A stretch of DNA of 64,000 nucleotides from Candidatus Tokpelaia sp. (lineage in GTDB: Bacteria; Pseudomonadota; Alphaproteobacteria; Rhizobiales; Rhizobiaceae). The stretch lies in assembly GCF_008636115.1 (NCBI RefSeq), contig NZ_QLZD01000013.1:1-64000 (forward strand). Direction: 5' to 3'. The notes beneath the pieces were generated by a model. The model was not told the DNA's origin. It worked only from the letters and a program-made list of their open reading frames with translations, and ran no database searches. Position numbers and translations under genes: made by a program. Numbering within the stretch: the first letter of the stretch is position 1; each line of letters starts with the position of its first letter. Below are positions 1-9,062 of the stretch, piece after piece.

Positions 1-274
1 GCAAACCGAAGGGGCGCGCGTAAGCCAAGCAAACCGAAGGGGCGCGCGTAAGCCAAGCAAACCGAAGGGGCGCGCGGAGCGTGCAAACCGAAGGGGCGCG
101 CGGAGCGTGCAAACCGAAGGGGCGCGCGTGAGCTGTGCAAACCGAAGGGGCGCGCGTAAGCCAAGCAAACCGAAGGGGCGCGCGTGAGCTGTGCAAACAG
201 CGCCCGGGTTGGACAGGCTAGCCTGTGGCGGCGGGCGCAACAAAGAACAGGCGCGTGTAAGCCAAGCAAATCGC
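1..274. repeat. Tandem repeat array, 20-bp core with variable 6-8 bp linkers
   Basis: Seven full copies of the core GCAAACCGAAGGGGCGCGCG start at 1, 29, 57, 83, 109, 137 and 165. They are separated by the linkers TAAGCCAA, GAGCGT or TGAGCTGT. A truncated core follows at 193 and a degenerate copy lies near 249-274. The array is cut by the window edge, so its full length is unknown. Unit lengths of 26 and 28 bp are not multiples of three, so this is not a coding repeat here, although one frame of the core reads QTEGAR. The same core recurs at 20114 and inside tsaD and prmC. Confidence 0.95.
213..226. repeat. 14-bp perfect palindrome, copy 1
   Basis: The perfect palindrome ACAGGCTAGCCTGT lies just after the repeat array. 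An identical copy is at 11232-11245 in another repeat-rich non-coding stretch. Its role is unknown; it could be a protein-binding site or part of a dispersed repeat. Confidence 0.7.
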
Positions 275-489
275 GGTTAGACCGTAACCGGTTTATCTGC
301 TTTCGGCGCGGACATGTAAATATAACCTGCAGAAAAGGTGCCGAAACCGCAATAAAAGGCTGGAATTTGCCCAATATTAACGGCTTCCCATCTGATTCCT
401 CCCGGATCGCGGCGCGCGCCACATATCACCGCAGCTTTTATCGCAAGAGACAAAAACAGCGGCCCAAGGCCAAAAAGGGGTCATTCTTT

Positions 490-753
490 ATGCCAAAAGC
501 GGAAAACAGCACAAATATTCCTCGCCGCCGCCTGACAGTGCTGAGAATTTTATGCCTTTATCTGTGCCGCTATAAATATCCGGCGGTCATCGCTTTGGCC
601 GCCCTGGTTATGACGGCCATGATTATGCCGGCTATACCGGTAATTATCGTGCCGCCGGAGGCTCTGGCGCGCAAAGCTCAGGACAAACAGGCCGGAGCCA
701 ATGCTCCGGGCGCTGAGGTAGATCGGCGCTATTCGCGCTGTCTGAGCCTGTAA
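490..753 (+). CDS. Possible small membrane protein, unknown
   Basis: An 87-residue reading frame starts at an ATG nine bases after an AAGGGG ribosome-site-like sequence. It has a basic N-terminus (RRRLTVLR), one long hydrophobic stretch at about residues 37-60, and a hydrophilic alanine-rich tail. No family is recognised. The frame stays open upstream into the repeat array, which is unlikely to be translated. It could be a genuine small inner-membrane protein or a chance frame, so confidence is low. Confidence 0.3.
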   Translation: MPKAENSTNIPRRRLTVLRILCLYLCRYKYPAVIALAALVMTAMIMPAIPVIIVPPEALARKAQDKQAGANAPGAEVDRRYSRCLSL

Positions 754-767
754 CCAGCAAAAGCCGT

Positions 768-806
768 CATGGCATAAACAGCAGTTTGCGCCAGATCACC
801 CTGCCT
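768..806 (-). pseudogene. Duplicated fragment of the downstream lipoprotein gene
   Basis: A 39-bp stretch matches 1048-1086 inside the neighbouring lipoprotein gene with three mismatches. Read on the minus strand it encodes the same DLAQTAVYAM segment. The surrounding 760-960 shows no open gene, so this is a remnant of a partial duplication. Confidence 0.7.
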
Positions 807-963
807 TTACGGGCACGCCCCCGAACATCTGCCCCTGAAATGAGGTCGAAAACCGCAGTCGATACCGACTGCCTGAGTGTGCTTTCAGGCAAGTGCACCA
901 TAAAAGCATAAGCGAACAGAAGCAGGCAGAAGGCAAGCCCAATCGCATTTCCCGGCAGCAGTC

Positions 964-1539
964 TTATTTATCTCGCAGAGTCATGGACATGGTCACCACG
1001 CAAGAGGCAGGCGTTGCGGCAAACATCATTACATAGCCGCCTTCCGGCATGGCATAAACAGCAGTTTGCGCCAAATCGTCCTGCCTCTGTGTGCCTTTGG
1101 GTAATTGCTGCTGCACAATATCCGCGCAGGTTTTGGGTATAAGCAAAGTGCGCACCAATATTCCCTCGCAAGCGCCGTTTACCGGCGCGGCATAAAGCGC
1201 AGCGGCACCTTTTGTCTGCTCCTTACCGGCAACATAAGTTTGCCCGACAATGGCTGTCAGCCCGTGTTGGTCACTATTATCTTTATCAGGGATAAGTTTT
1301 GCCGAATAAACCGCGGAATTGGCGATTAAAGTCTGCCCCAGCACAGAAACAAGCGGCGCACAGGTCTTAATCCCCATTTGGGTAGCTGTTTGACCAAATT
1401 CATTGGGCAAAACCTGTGCTTCAGCTTTATTTTGCGGCTCAGGCGAACAGCCGGCCAGCACCAGCAAAGCGGCCGCCGCCGCAGATAAAGCCAACTGTCC
1501 TGCTTTCCGTAAAAAATAACCGGTCTTATACATTTTCAC
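964..1539 (-). CDS. Putative outer-membrane lipoprotein, unknown function
   Basis: This 191-residue protein has a lipoprotein signal: a basic N-terminus, a hydrophobic core at about 14-29 and a lipobox ending LAGC, with Cys31 the likely lipidated residue. The mature part has five further cysteines (including ones near TCAPL, NGACE, KTCAD and ASCVV), which suggests disulfides in the periplasm. No family is recognised. It lies downstream of, and in the same direction as, an IalB-like gene, so the two may be co-expressed envelope proteins. A short piece of it is duplicated downstream at 768. Confidence 0.7.
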   Translation of the reverse strand: MKMYKTGYFLRKAGQLALSAAAAALLVLAGCSPEPQNKAEAQVLPNEFGQTATQMGIKTCAPLVSVLGQTLIANSAVYSAKLIPDKDNSDQHGLTAIVGQTYVAGKEQTKGAAALYAAPVNGACEGILVRTLLIPKTCADIVQQQLPKGTQRQDDLAQTAVYAMPEGGYVMMFAATPASCVVTMSMTLRDK

Positions 1540-1623
1540 TCCATTTGTCCAAATTATAGATTATGCGGCACAGACAGCGGCTCTCCCCTCTTCTCCTCCG
1601 CCTTGATAAATTCCGGATATTGG

Positions 1624-2184
1624 TCATTTTGCCGCTGCCACCGCCTCTTTCAGCCCCAGAAAAGATGTATCAAAACTCAATACTCCCCGCCCGGCACTGC
1701 GATAGGAAACAGTAATATTACTCTGTTTCCTGATTGCCTGAGTTAAAAACGGCCCTACCGGCGTTTGCGCCAGGCACAAAGCGGCATTGCAACCGACAAA
1801 AGCAACATTAACCGCCTGATTAGTGCCCTTAAGGGCAATGCGCACCGGGCTTTTCGTATCTGTATCCGGCAAAGTGCGCAGCAGCAAAAAAGGATCCCCT
1901 TTATCAGAGGCCGCCAGCGACCAGCTAAAAATCACCATATCGCTGGCGTCCCATACTGCCTGGCTGACATTGCAAACCTGCGTTTTATCGGCAAACACCG
2001 TATCGCAAATCAATGTCCATTGGTAAAACTGCATAATTGAGCGGCGCACTGCCCCCGGCTCTCCGGCCGGAACCGACAAAGGCGGCGGACGCAGACTGTA
2101 AGGCGCTGTTCCACCGCCATTCTGCCCCCGGGCAGACGGCGATAACAAAACCGCGCCAAGAACAGCAATAAGGAAAAAACGCAC
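1624..2184 (-). CDS. Invasion-associated locus B (IalB) family protein
   Basis: The protein is secreted and resembles the IalB family, small periplasmic or surface proteins common in Bartonella, Brucella and rhizobia. Seen in the sequence: a signal peptide (RFFLIAVLGAVLL, probable cut near SARG), then the family pattern of WTLICD, QVCNVSQ, a P-x-R basic strand, VGCNAALC with paired cysteines, and a C-terminal LGLKEA. The GTG at 2184 is preferred because it places the signal peptide at the N-terminus and gives 186 residues, near family length; the frame stays open to an ATG at 2253. Exact function is unknown; a role in envelope integrity or host contact is inferred from the family. Confidence 0.75.
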   Translation of the reverse strand: MRFFLIAVLGAVLLSPSARGQNGGGTAPYSLRPPPLSVPAGEPGAVRRSIMQFYQWTLICDTVFADKTQVCNVSQAVWDASDMVIFSWSLAASDKGDPFLLLRTLPDTDTKSPVRIALKGTNQAVNVAFVGCNAALCLAQTPVGPFLTQAIRKQSNITVSYRSAGRGVLSFDTSFLGLKEAVAAAK

Positions 2185-2253
2185 AAAAACTACCAAAAGG
2201 ACGGCTCCACACAACAGATCGGCAGCAGGTCGACAAAAAATTACGCCGCCCAT

Positions 2254-2633
2254 TATAACATATTATCGCAAAAAGCAAAATTATTTTGGCAGATCAGGCC
2301 GAAAATCGGCAGCAGCTTAATGCCGCAAATAAGCCCATAAAAACACCAAAGCGCATAATCAAGCGGCGCACTGCCCCACCACCGGCAATTTTATAGTCAA
2401 TTTCTATTTTGCTCATGCCAGGCCGGTTTCACTTTGCCTGTCCAATAAGACAAAACAGCGCCGCCCGCATAGCCTATAGCATAGTCAAGGGGGGAAGCCG
2501 CAGAGCTGTTATAGCGCCAGGCTATTATTAAAAGCCGCGTCATTGCATAAAAACAGCAGCGCTCAAGCAAAAACAATCAGCGCCGAAATCCGTAATGCTT
2601 TCACTTCCCACGTAAAATATCCTCCACTCTTTT
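2254..2633. other. Non-coding gap with an ialB fragment
   Basis: About 380 bases lie between ialB and ubiB. Bases 2353-2377 repeat 2031-2055 of the ialB gene with two mismatches. A 40-codon minus-strand frame (2294-2416) carries the matching peptide GAVRR-IM, then a short hydrophobic run. This looks like a decayed partial copy rather than a gene. Nothing else is recognised. Confidence 0.5.
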
Positions 2634-4217
2634 TCACCAGAAATGCGCAAGGCCGATAAGTAAAATCAGGCCGATACCCCATAATGCCAGACGCAAAAAA
2701 CGGTTCTGCCGCGCCTGTAATTGCGCCAGCAGCAGCAGGCTGGCTTTATCAAGCTTGAAGCCGTGTTCAGCCTGGCGCTGCAAGGCTTTGCTTATATGGT
2801 CAAAACGGCGGCCTAATTCCGGCAAGGCACGGGCAAAACCCACTACCGCCCGGGCCGATTCTGCCATATCTTTCACCGCACCGGCCACACCCAGATTTTG
2901 CGCCACCCAGGCGCCGACAACCGGCTCAGCCACTTTCCACATGTTAAAATGCGGGTCAAGCGCTCGCGCCACCCCTTCCACCACCACCATATTTTTTTGC
3001 AAAAGCAGCAGTTCCGGCCGGGTTTGCATATTAAATAATTCTGTTATTTCAAATAACAGCCCCAGAAGCCGCGCCATGGAAATAGTTTCAACCGACTGGC
3101 CGTAAATCGGCTCGCCAATAGCGCGATTAGCCTGAGCAAAGCTTTCCACACTGTGATGATCGGGCACATAGCCGGCCTCAAAATGCACCCGTGCCACCCG
3201 ATAATAGTCACGCGTAATAAAGCCGTAAAGAATCTCGGCCAGAAAGCGTTTTTCCTTTTTGCCAAGCCGCCCCGTAATGCCCAGATCCACCGCAATAATT
3301 GTGCCGCTATCATCAACAAACAGATTGCCCGGGTGCATATCGGCATGAAAAAAGCCGTCACGCAGCGCATGTGACAAAAAAGTCTGCATCAGCGCAGCCG
3401 CCAGTTGTTCTACATTATGCCCCGCCGCCAGCAGCGCCTCACGCTCGGAAATACGAATACCCTCCACCCATTCCATAGTCAGGCAGTCGCGCCCGGTGCG
3501 CTCCCAGTCCACTTTCGGCACGCGAAAGCCTTTATCGCCGCCTTTGGCAATATTTTCTGCCATTTCCGATAAAGCAGCCGCCTCCAGCCGCATATCCATT
3601 TCTATTTTTGTCGTTTGCTCCAGATTTTCCACCACTTTGACAGGGCGCAAACGGCGCATATAAGACACATATTTTTCTGCCATATGCGCCGCCAGATAAA
3701 AACTCTCCATATTGCGGGCAAAAGCGCGGCGCAAATGCGGGCGTATCACCTTTACCGCCCGCTTTTCTACCCTCCCCCCCGCTGCAGGCACTACAGCCTC
3801 GTGCACTTGCGCCATTGAGGCGGCGGCAATAGGCGCGCCAAATGAATCAAATATCTGATCTATCGGCCGGTTAAGCGTTGTTTCTACCTGCAAAACGGCC
3901 TGATTTTGCGCAAAGGGCTTGACCCTGTCCTGTAGCGCCGATAAATCACGCGCCGCCTTTTGGCCGACAATATCCGGCCTGGTCGCCAGAAACTGACCCA
4001 ATTTAACATAAAAAGGGCCAAGCCGGTTCATGGCGCGCGACATTGGCTCGGCATTATGCTGCCGGCGGCTGCCGCGCCGCGCAATGAGCCGCGCCAGCTT
4101 TTGTGCCAAAACGGGCACAAATCCTGCTTCCGCGACCGGCAAGGCCGCAAACACCCCCTCACGCGCCAGAACATAGCCCGCGCGCACCAGCCGGAGAGAT
4201 GCCGTAAACCTGCTCAT
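2634..4217 (-). CDS. ubiB: UbiB family atypical kinase/ATPase for ubiquinone synthesis
   Basis: UbiB is an ABC1/ADCK-family protein that supports ubiquinone synthesis at the inner membrane, probably as an ATPase. The 527-residue protein shows the family-specific KxGQ motif (KLGQ, 72-75), the alanine-rich loop (AAASMAQVH, 131-139), the lysine of AVKVIRP, the catalytic HADMHPGN (291-298) and the metal-binding DLG (311-313). One or two C-terminal membrane helices follow (about 505-525). It lies directly downstream of ubiE on the same strand with a 55-bp gap, so an operon is likely. Length is typical. Confidence 0.95.
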   Translation of the reverse strand: MSRFTASLRLVRAGYVLAREGVFAALPVAEAGFVPVLAQKLARLIARRGSRRQHNAEPMSRAMNRLGPFYVKLGQFLATRPDIVGQKAARDLSALQDRVKPFAQNQAVLQVETTLNRPIDQIFDSFGAPIAAASMAQVHEAVVPAAGGRVEKRAVKVIRPHLRRAFARNMESFYLAAHMAEKYVSYMRRLRPVKVVENLEQTTKIEMDMRLEAAALSEMAENIAKGGDKGFRVPKVDWERTGRDCLTMEWVEGIRISEREALLAAGHNVEQLAAALMQTFLSHALRDGFFHADMHPGNLFVDDSGTIIAVDLGITGRLGKKEKRFLAEILYGFITRDYYRVARVHFEAGYVPDHHSVESFAQANRAIGEPIYGQSVETISMARLLGLLFEITELFNMQTRPELLLLQKNMVVVEGVARALDPHFNMWKVAEPVVGAWVAQNLGVAGAVKDMAESARAVVGFARALPELGRRFDHISKALQRQAEHGFKLDKASLLLLAQLQARQNRFLRLALWGIGLILLIGLAHFW

Positions 4218-4272
4218 TTCATGCCCCCGCTTTTATCTTGACAAACCCCTGTCCTGACCGGCTTTGTCTGTC

Positions 4273-5145
4273 TCATATCTTCCAGCCGGAATGTATGGCG
4301 GCAATGCCGCCGGTCATATTACGGTACTGCACATGGGCAAAACCTGCTTTGCTTATCATGGCGGCAAAATCCTGCTGTTTGGGGAATTTACGAATAGATT
4401 CTACCAAATAGCGGTAAGATTCCGCATCATTGGTTATCATTTGCCCAAGACGCGGAATGACTTGGAACGACCATAAATCATAAATTTTATCCAGCAGCGG
4501 CATTTCCACGGCCGAAAATTCCAGGCATAAAAAACGGCCGCCGGGTTTTAATACCCGCCAGGCCTCGGCCAGAGCCGTGTCAATATGCGGCACATTGCGA
4601 ATGCCAAAGGCAATAGTATAAGCGTCAAAACTTGTCGCGGCAAAGGGCAGCTTTTCGGCATTGGCCTCGACAAATTCCACATTTTGCGCCAGCCCCCTGG
4701 CGTGAGCGCGGGCTTTGCCCACTTGCAGCATAGAGGCGTTAATATCCAGAATTACTGCCCGGGCATAACCGCCGGAAGCTTTGATAAGGCGAAAAGCAAT
4801 ATCCCCCGTGCCGCCGGCCACATCAAGCGCGCACCAGCCCGGCACGGGCGGCGGCGCCAGCCAGGCCACCAGCGCATTTTTCCACAAGCGGTGCAGACCG
4901 CCGGACATAATATCATTCATCACATCATATTTGCCGGCGACAGAATGAAAGACGCTATTGACAAGATTTTGCTTGTCGGCCTCTGCCACATGGCGAAACC
5001 CGAAAGAATGCTCCATGCCGCCATGCGCGCCGATACGCGCTGTTTCATCGCTTTGGCCGGCCGGCGGGGCAGCGGCTGCTGTTTCCTTATTATCCTGCAC
5101 AATCCATGCTTTCTGTTTTTGCCGCAGCGGCAGTTGCCGGGGCAA
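4273..5145 (-). CDS. ubiE: Ubiquinone/menaquinone C-methyltransferase
   Basis: UbiE is a SAM-dependent C-methyltransferase of the benzoquinol ring in ubiquinone synthesis. The family signature [18 protein letters not shown] is present, followed by the SAM site [11 protein letters not shown] and the LEFS and NDAESYRYL regions near the C-terminus. At 290 residues it is about 30 longer than usual. The excess is an alanine-rich N-terminal leader before MEHSFGF, so the true start may be an internal GTG or ATG. It is co-oriented with ubiB and divergent from accD. Confidence 0.93.
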   Translation of the reverse strand: MPRQLPLRQKQKAWIVQDNKETAAAAPPAGQSDETARIGAHGGMEHSFGFRHVAEADKQNLVNSVFHSVAGKYDVMNDIMSGGLHRLWKNALVAWLAPPPVPGWCALDVAGGTGDIAFRLIKASGGYARAVILDINASMLQVGKARAHARGLAQNVEFVEANAEKLPFAATSFDAYTIAFGIRNVPHIDTALAEAWRVLKPGGRFLCLEFSAVEMPLLDKIYDLWSFQVIPRLGQMITNDAESYRYLVESIRKFPKQQDFAAMISKAGFAHVQYRNMTGGIAAIHSGWKI

Positions 5146-5397
5146 ATTCCGGCCCGGCTCATCGACGGCCGGCCTTGAACCGGCGCATAATAGGCCGGAA
5201 ACTGCAAATCTTCAATAAAAACCTGCGGCGGCCGGCAAATTGGCGGGCAAGGCAAAAGCGCAGCGGCTGCAATAATTGCTTTTTGCGCAATTTTCTCCTA
5301 TAATAGTGGCCGGTCTATGCCGCTTATCCGGCATAGCGCGCCGTGTGTGCCGGCAAATGTCGGGGTTTTGTGAGCTTATTAGAGGAAGTGCAGCTTC

Positions 5398-6261
5398 ATG
5401 AACTGGATAACAAATTTTGTCCGGCCCAAAATCAATTCCATGTTTGGCCGCCGGGAAATACCGGAAAATCTCTGGATAAAAGACCCGGCAAGCGGTGAAA
5501 TGGTTTTTCATAAAGATTTGGAAGAAAACCAGTTTGTCGTGCCGGGTTCCGGCTATCATATGCGCATTGCCGCCAAAGATCGGCTGAAATATTTTTTTGA
5601 TGACGGCAAATATGAGCTGCTGGAAAATCCGAAAACGGCCGCGGATCCGCTTAAATTCCGCGATGAAAAACGCTATATTGAGCGGCTTAAGGATTATCGC
5701 AACCGCACCGGGCAAGATGATGCGATTTTAAACGCCCGCGGCATGATTGAAGGCCTGCCGGTCATGGCAACCTTACAGGATTTTGCCTTTATGGGCGGCT
5801 CACTGGGCATGGCGGCGGGCGAGGCGATTGTCACCGGCTTTAAAACCGCTATTGCTGAAAAAAGGCCGCTGATTTTGTTTACCGCTTCCGGCGGGGCGCG
5901 CATGCAGGAGGGCATTTTGTCACTCATGCAAATGCCCAAAACCACAGTAGCAGTAGAGATGATGAAAGAAGCAGGCCTGCCTTATATTGTTGTGCTCACC
6001 AATCCGACAACCGGCGGCGTTTCCGCCTCTTATGCCATGCTGGGCGATGTGCATATTGCCGAGCCGGGTGCGACTATCGGCTTTGCCGGCGCCCGCGTTA
6101 TCCAGCAGACAATTCGCGAAACTCTGCCGGAGGGGTTTCAAAGCGCCGAATATTTGAAAGAACACGGTATGGTGGATATGGTGATTTCTCGTCCGGAGCT
6201 AAAAAAAACCATTGCCCGCCTGCTGCGCCTAATGCTGAAAAAACCTGCCAGAACAGCCTGA
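5398..6261 (+). CDS. accD: Acetyl-CoA carboxylase carboxyltransferase beta subunit
   Basis: This is the beta half of the carboxyltransferase that moves the carboxyl group from biotin to acetyl-CoA in fatty acid synthesis. The crotonase-like core is intact: [36 protein letters not shown] and [12 protein letters not shown]. The N-terminal zinc ribbon is degenerate: the four cysteine positions around residues 29-51 read D, S, V and S. From memory, rhizobial AccD proteins already lack most of these cysteines; here none remain. An SD-like GAGG sits about 11 bp before the ATG. folC follows. Confidence 0.95.
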   Translation: MNWITNFVRPKINSMFGRREIPENLWIKDPASGEMVFHKDLEENQFVVPGSGYHMRIAAKDRLKYFFDDGKYELLENPKTAADPLKFRDEKRYIERLKDYRNRTGQDDAILNARGMIEGLPVMATLQDFAFMGGSLGMAAGEAIVTGFKTAIAEKRPLILFTASGGARMQEGILSLMQMPKTTVAVEMMKEAGLPYIVVLTNPTTGGVSASYAMLGDVHIAEPGATIGFAGARVIQQTIRETLPEGFQSAEYLKEHGMVDMVISRPELKKTIARLLRLMLKKPARTA

Positions 6262-6276
6262 AATGCTGTTCTGGCA
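6246..6276 (+). terminator. Hairpin over the accD stop codon
   Basis: A perfect 12-bp stem (TGCCAGAACAGC / GCTGTTCTGGCA) with a 7-base loop overlaps the accD stop codon. It lacks a T-run, so it may attenuate transcription or protect the mRNA end rather than terminate fully. Confidence 0.5.
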
Positions 6277-6338
6277 AGCGCCGGCAGCTTAAGTCTGAGG
6301 CAATTTGCCGCTATCGGCGCAGCAGTTTTGATATATTT

Positions 6339-6362
6339 GCCGCTGTTACAGCGGCGGTTTTT
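6339..6362 (+). terminator. Rho-independent terminator between accD and folC
   Basis: The stem GCCGCTG / CAGCGGC with a three-base loop is followed by GG and TTTTT. It lies 80 bp after accD and 180 bp before folC, so folC may have its own promoter. Confidence 0.65.
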
Positions 6363-6542
6363 CAGGCTTTTTTGCCGAAATTGCGCCAGCGGGGAAGGCG
6401 AAAACCGGTTCCTTCCTTATCACAAAAAAATCATGTTATAATTGCCGGCGGCGATGAGAGCCGGCACAGCAAAACCGGGCTTTTAGAGAGAGACTGCGCC
6501 CGCAAGCCACAGGCCGGCCTCTGAGGCGGTTTGGGAGATAAA

Positions 6543-7895
6543 ATGGCGGCAAAAAATACCGGTTTACAGCAAAAAATTGAATCTCTGCTCAATCTGCACC
6601 CTAAAAATGTGGATTTGTCACTCAAACGCATGACAAGGCTGCTGCAAAAGCTGGGCAATCCGCATTTGCACCTGCCGCCAATTATCCATATTGCCGGCAC
6701 TAACGGCAAAGGCTCGGCGGCAAGCTTTGCCCGCGCGGCGCTGGAAGCAGCAGGCTATAGCGTGCATGTGCATATTTCGCCGCATCTGGTGCATTGGCAT
6801 GAGCGCTACCGCTTGGGGTGGAAAGATGAAACGGGAAGCCGCAGCGCCTATGTCAGCGATGCGCTTTTGGCTGAAACTCTGGCAGAAGTAACACAGGCCA
6901 ATGCCGGCGGCGCTATTACAGTATTTGAAATTATAACCGCCGCTGCCTTTGTGCTGTTTGCCCGTTTTCCTGCCGATGCGCTGGTGCTGGAAGTGGGTCT
7001 GGGCGGGCGGTTTGACGCGACTAATATTATAAAAAAACCGGCAGTCAGCCTGATTATGTCCATTGCTCTGGATCATGAGGCTTTTTTAGGCGACACAGTG
7101 GCGCAAATCGCTCTCGAGAAAGCCGGTATTATCAAAAAACAATGCCCGGTTGTCGCCGGGCCGCAAATCTATGAAGAGGTAATAACCGTCCTCAGGCGCT
7201 TTGCTCAGAAAAATCAGGCACCGCTAACTCTTTACGGGCAGGATTACCGCGCTGATATAAAAAACCGACATATGCTGTTTACCAATAAAGCCGGCACTAT
7301 GCGTCTGCCGCGACCGCGCCTTGCGGGAGATTTCCAAATCGGCAATGCCGCCGCTGCCTTGCAGGCCGTGCTGACCGCAGGTTTTGCCGTTTCACCTCAG
7401 GCAGCAGCGCAGGCCATGCGCACAGTTTCATGGCCGGCGCGCCTGCAAAAACTGACAATCGGCCGGCTCAAGCGTCAGGCTCCGCCAAAGGCTGATTTAT
7501 GGCTGGACGGCGGCCATAATCCCGCTGCTGCCCAGCTTTTGGTCAAAAGCCTGGCACCATTGCTGCGCCGGCGCCCGTTTTTTATGATTCTCGCTATGCT
7601 GCAAACCAAGGACAGCACACAATATTTGCAGCAATTTGCCACACTTGCGCCGCAAATTTATACTGTGCCGCTGGCCGGCAGCAATCATGGCGTGCCCCCG
7701 GCGGTGCTGGCGCAAAAAGCACAGGCATTGGGGCTGCGCGCTCAGGTTGAACCATCTATCACCGCCGCGCTTGCGGCTATTACCGCAAAAAGTGCAAAAC
7801 CGGGCGGCGAGCAGAATCCGGCCTTTATTCTCATTTGCGGTTCGCTTTATCTGGCAGGCGAGGCTTTGGCACAAAACGGCACACCGCCGCGTTAG
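6543..7895 (+). CDS. folC: Folylpolyglutamate/dihydrofolate synthase
   Basis: FolC adds glutamate to folates and makes dihydrofolate from dihydropteroate. It shows the Mur-ligase-type P-loop IAGTNGKGSAA, the HISPHL segment, EVGLGGRFDATN in the ATPase core and the C-terminal LDGGHNPAAA. The ATG at 6543 is chosen over a TTG at 6531 because GGGAG lies five bases before it. Length (450 residues) is normal. The accD-folC order is conserved in rhizobia, though the trp genes usually upstream of accD are not here. Confidence 0.94.
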   Translation: MAAKNTGLQQKIESLLNLHPKNVDLSLKRMTRLLQKLGNPHLHLPPIIHIAGTNGKGSAASFARAALEAAGYSVHVHISPHLVHWHERYRLGWKDETGSRSAYVSDALLAETLAEVTQANAGGAITVFEIITAAAFVLFARFPADALVLEVGLGGRFDATNIIKKPAVSLIMSIALDHEAFLGDTVAQIALEKAGIIKKQCPVVAGPQIYEEVITVLRRFAQKNQAPLTLYGQDYRADIKNRHMLFTNKAGTMRLPRPRLAGDFQIGNAAAALQAVLTAGFAVSPQAAAQAMRTVSWPARLQKLTIGRLKRQAPPKADLWLDGGHNPAAAQLLVKSLAPLLRRRPFFMILAMLQTKDSTQYLQQFATLAPQIYTVPLAGSNHGVPPAVLAQKAQALGLRAQVEPSITAALAAITAKSAKPGGEQNPAFILICGSLYLAGEALAQNGTPPR

Positions 7896-8291
7896 ATTTG
7901 CCGGCCGGGCATAGCGCAAAAGAAAATATGATAAAATATTTATATTTATATAATTACTTTATCTTAAGAGAATTCTATCCCGTTTTTTACTTTTAAGAAT
8001 GTATCAAAATGGTGCATTATTTTATAAAGAGGCAAAGTTTTCTACAGGGAAACCTAAATATCAACACTTATATTATAAAATACAATATTTCTTCATTGCC
8101 AAATAGCCAAATTCATAGTAACGGAAGACTGGCCAATCCGCGGTTTCTTCCCCCCTCGATCGCGGATTGGACTTTTTGATATTTTGTTCATCATGAGTAA
8201 AATATCGGCACGGCAGAGCGCTTCCACCCCATCCAGTTCTGCCGTGCTTTCTTTTTCTGTTTCCCCGAAATAAAAGATAAAAGCGCCGGCT
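7896..8291. other. AT-rich intergenic gap between convergent folC and upp
   Basis: Bases 7920-8100 are clearly AT-richer than the neighbours and hold no convincing gene. Bases 8133-8247 hold two long stem-loops, listed separately as a candidate RNA. They may also serve as terminators for the two converging genes. Confidence 0.6.
8133..8257 (+). ncRNA. Candidate structured RNA: two stem-loops with C-rich loops
   Basis: Two perfect 10-bp stems lie in tandem: CCAATCCGCG / CGCGGATTGG (8133-8142, 8161-8170) and GCACGGCAGA / TCTGCCGTGC (8208-8217, 8238-8247). Their loops are 18 and 20 bases and are pyrimidine-rich (TTCTTCCCCCCTC and CTTCCACCCCATCC). Each is followed by a T-rich run on the plus strand. 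Alphaproteobacterial trans-acting small RNAs often expose C-rich loops that pair with ribosome-binding sites. That role is only inferred; simple terminators for folC and upp are the alternative. Confidence 0.4.
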
Positions 8292-8927
8292 TTATTTTGT
8301 GCCGAACAAGCGGTCGCCGGCATCGCCCAGGCCGGGCACAATATAGCCGTTTTCATCAAGCTTTTCATCTATTGCCGCCGTATAAAGCGGCACATTGGCA
8401 TGGTGCTTTTGCAAATAGGCTATGCCTTCCGGCGCGGCCAAAAGCGAAACAAAGCGCAAATTATCAGCGCCGCGCTCTTTCAATTTGCTCAAGGCGGCCG
8501 CGGCTGAATGGCCGGTCGCCAGCATGGGATCAGCCACAATCACCAGCCGGCTGGCTATATCTTCCGGCGCTTTAAAATAATATTCTACCGGCTGCAGCGT
8601 TTCATGGTCACGATAAAGGCCAATATGGGCAATGCGCGCAGAAGGAATTAAATCCAGCATGCCCTGAACCAGGCCTTCACCCGCGCGCAAAATAGAAACC
8701 AGCACCAGTTTTTTGCCTTTTAGCACCGGCGCCTCACAATGCGCCAGCGGTGTGTCGACCGGCACATTTTCCAGCTCCAGATCACGCGTTACCTCATAGC
8801 CCAGTAATAAAGCGATTTCGCGCAATAATTGCCGGAACTCTGCTGTTGGTGTTTCCCGCCGGCGCATTTGCGTAAGTTTATGCTGGATAAGCGGGTGTTT
8901 GATAATATGCAAAGCTGATTTTACCAT
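8292..8927 (-). CDS. upp: Uracil phosphoribosyltransferase
   Basis: Upp salvages uracil to UMP using PRPP. The 211-residue protein has the family start ([12 protein letters not shown]), [17 protein letters not shown], the PRPP loop [12 protein letters not shown] and the uracil-binding [13 protein letters not shown] at the C-terminus. All are intact and length is typical. It is convergent with folC and downstream of the heparinase-like gene. Confidence 0.96.
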   Translation of the reverse strand: MVKSALHIIKHPLIQHKLTQMRRRETPTAEFRQLLREIALLLGYEVTRDLELENVPVDTPLAHCEAPVLKGKKLVLVSILRAGEGLVQGMLDLIPSARIAHIGLYRDHETLQPVEYYFKAPEDIASRLVIVADPMLATGHSAAAALSKLKERGADNLRFVSLLAAPEGIAYLQKHHANVPLYTAAIDEKLDENGYIVPGLGDAGDRLFGTK

Positions 8928-9062
8928 AAGGCTCCCCCCTGCGGGCAGTTTTTAAACACGCTATATCAGCGGCAATGGACAAATATTGCCGCCCAAACCA
9001 AATTTATATCCGGAATCCTCCCCACTGCGGCGGCGATAAAGCGGGCGGGTTTTGGCCGGGTT

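Noticed and set aside
184-489. Upstream part of the 189-codon frame at the window start
   Set aside because: It runs through the repeat array, has cysteine/arginine-rich low-complexity sequence and no ribosome site; only the part from 490 is kept, at low confidence.
5212-5715. 167-codon minus-strand frame over the accD start
   Set aside because: It is antisense to the conserved N-terminal coding region of accD and has no recognisable domain.
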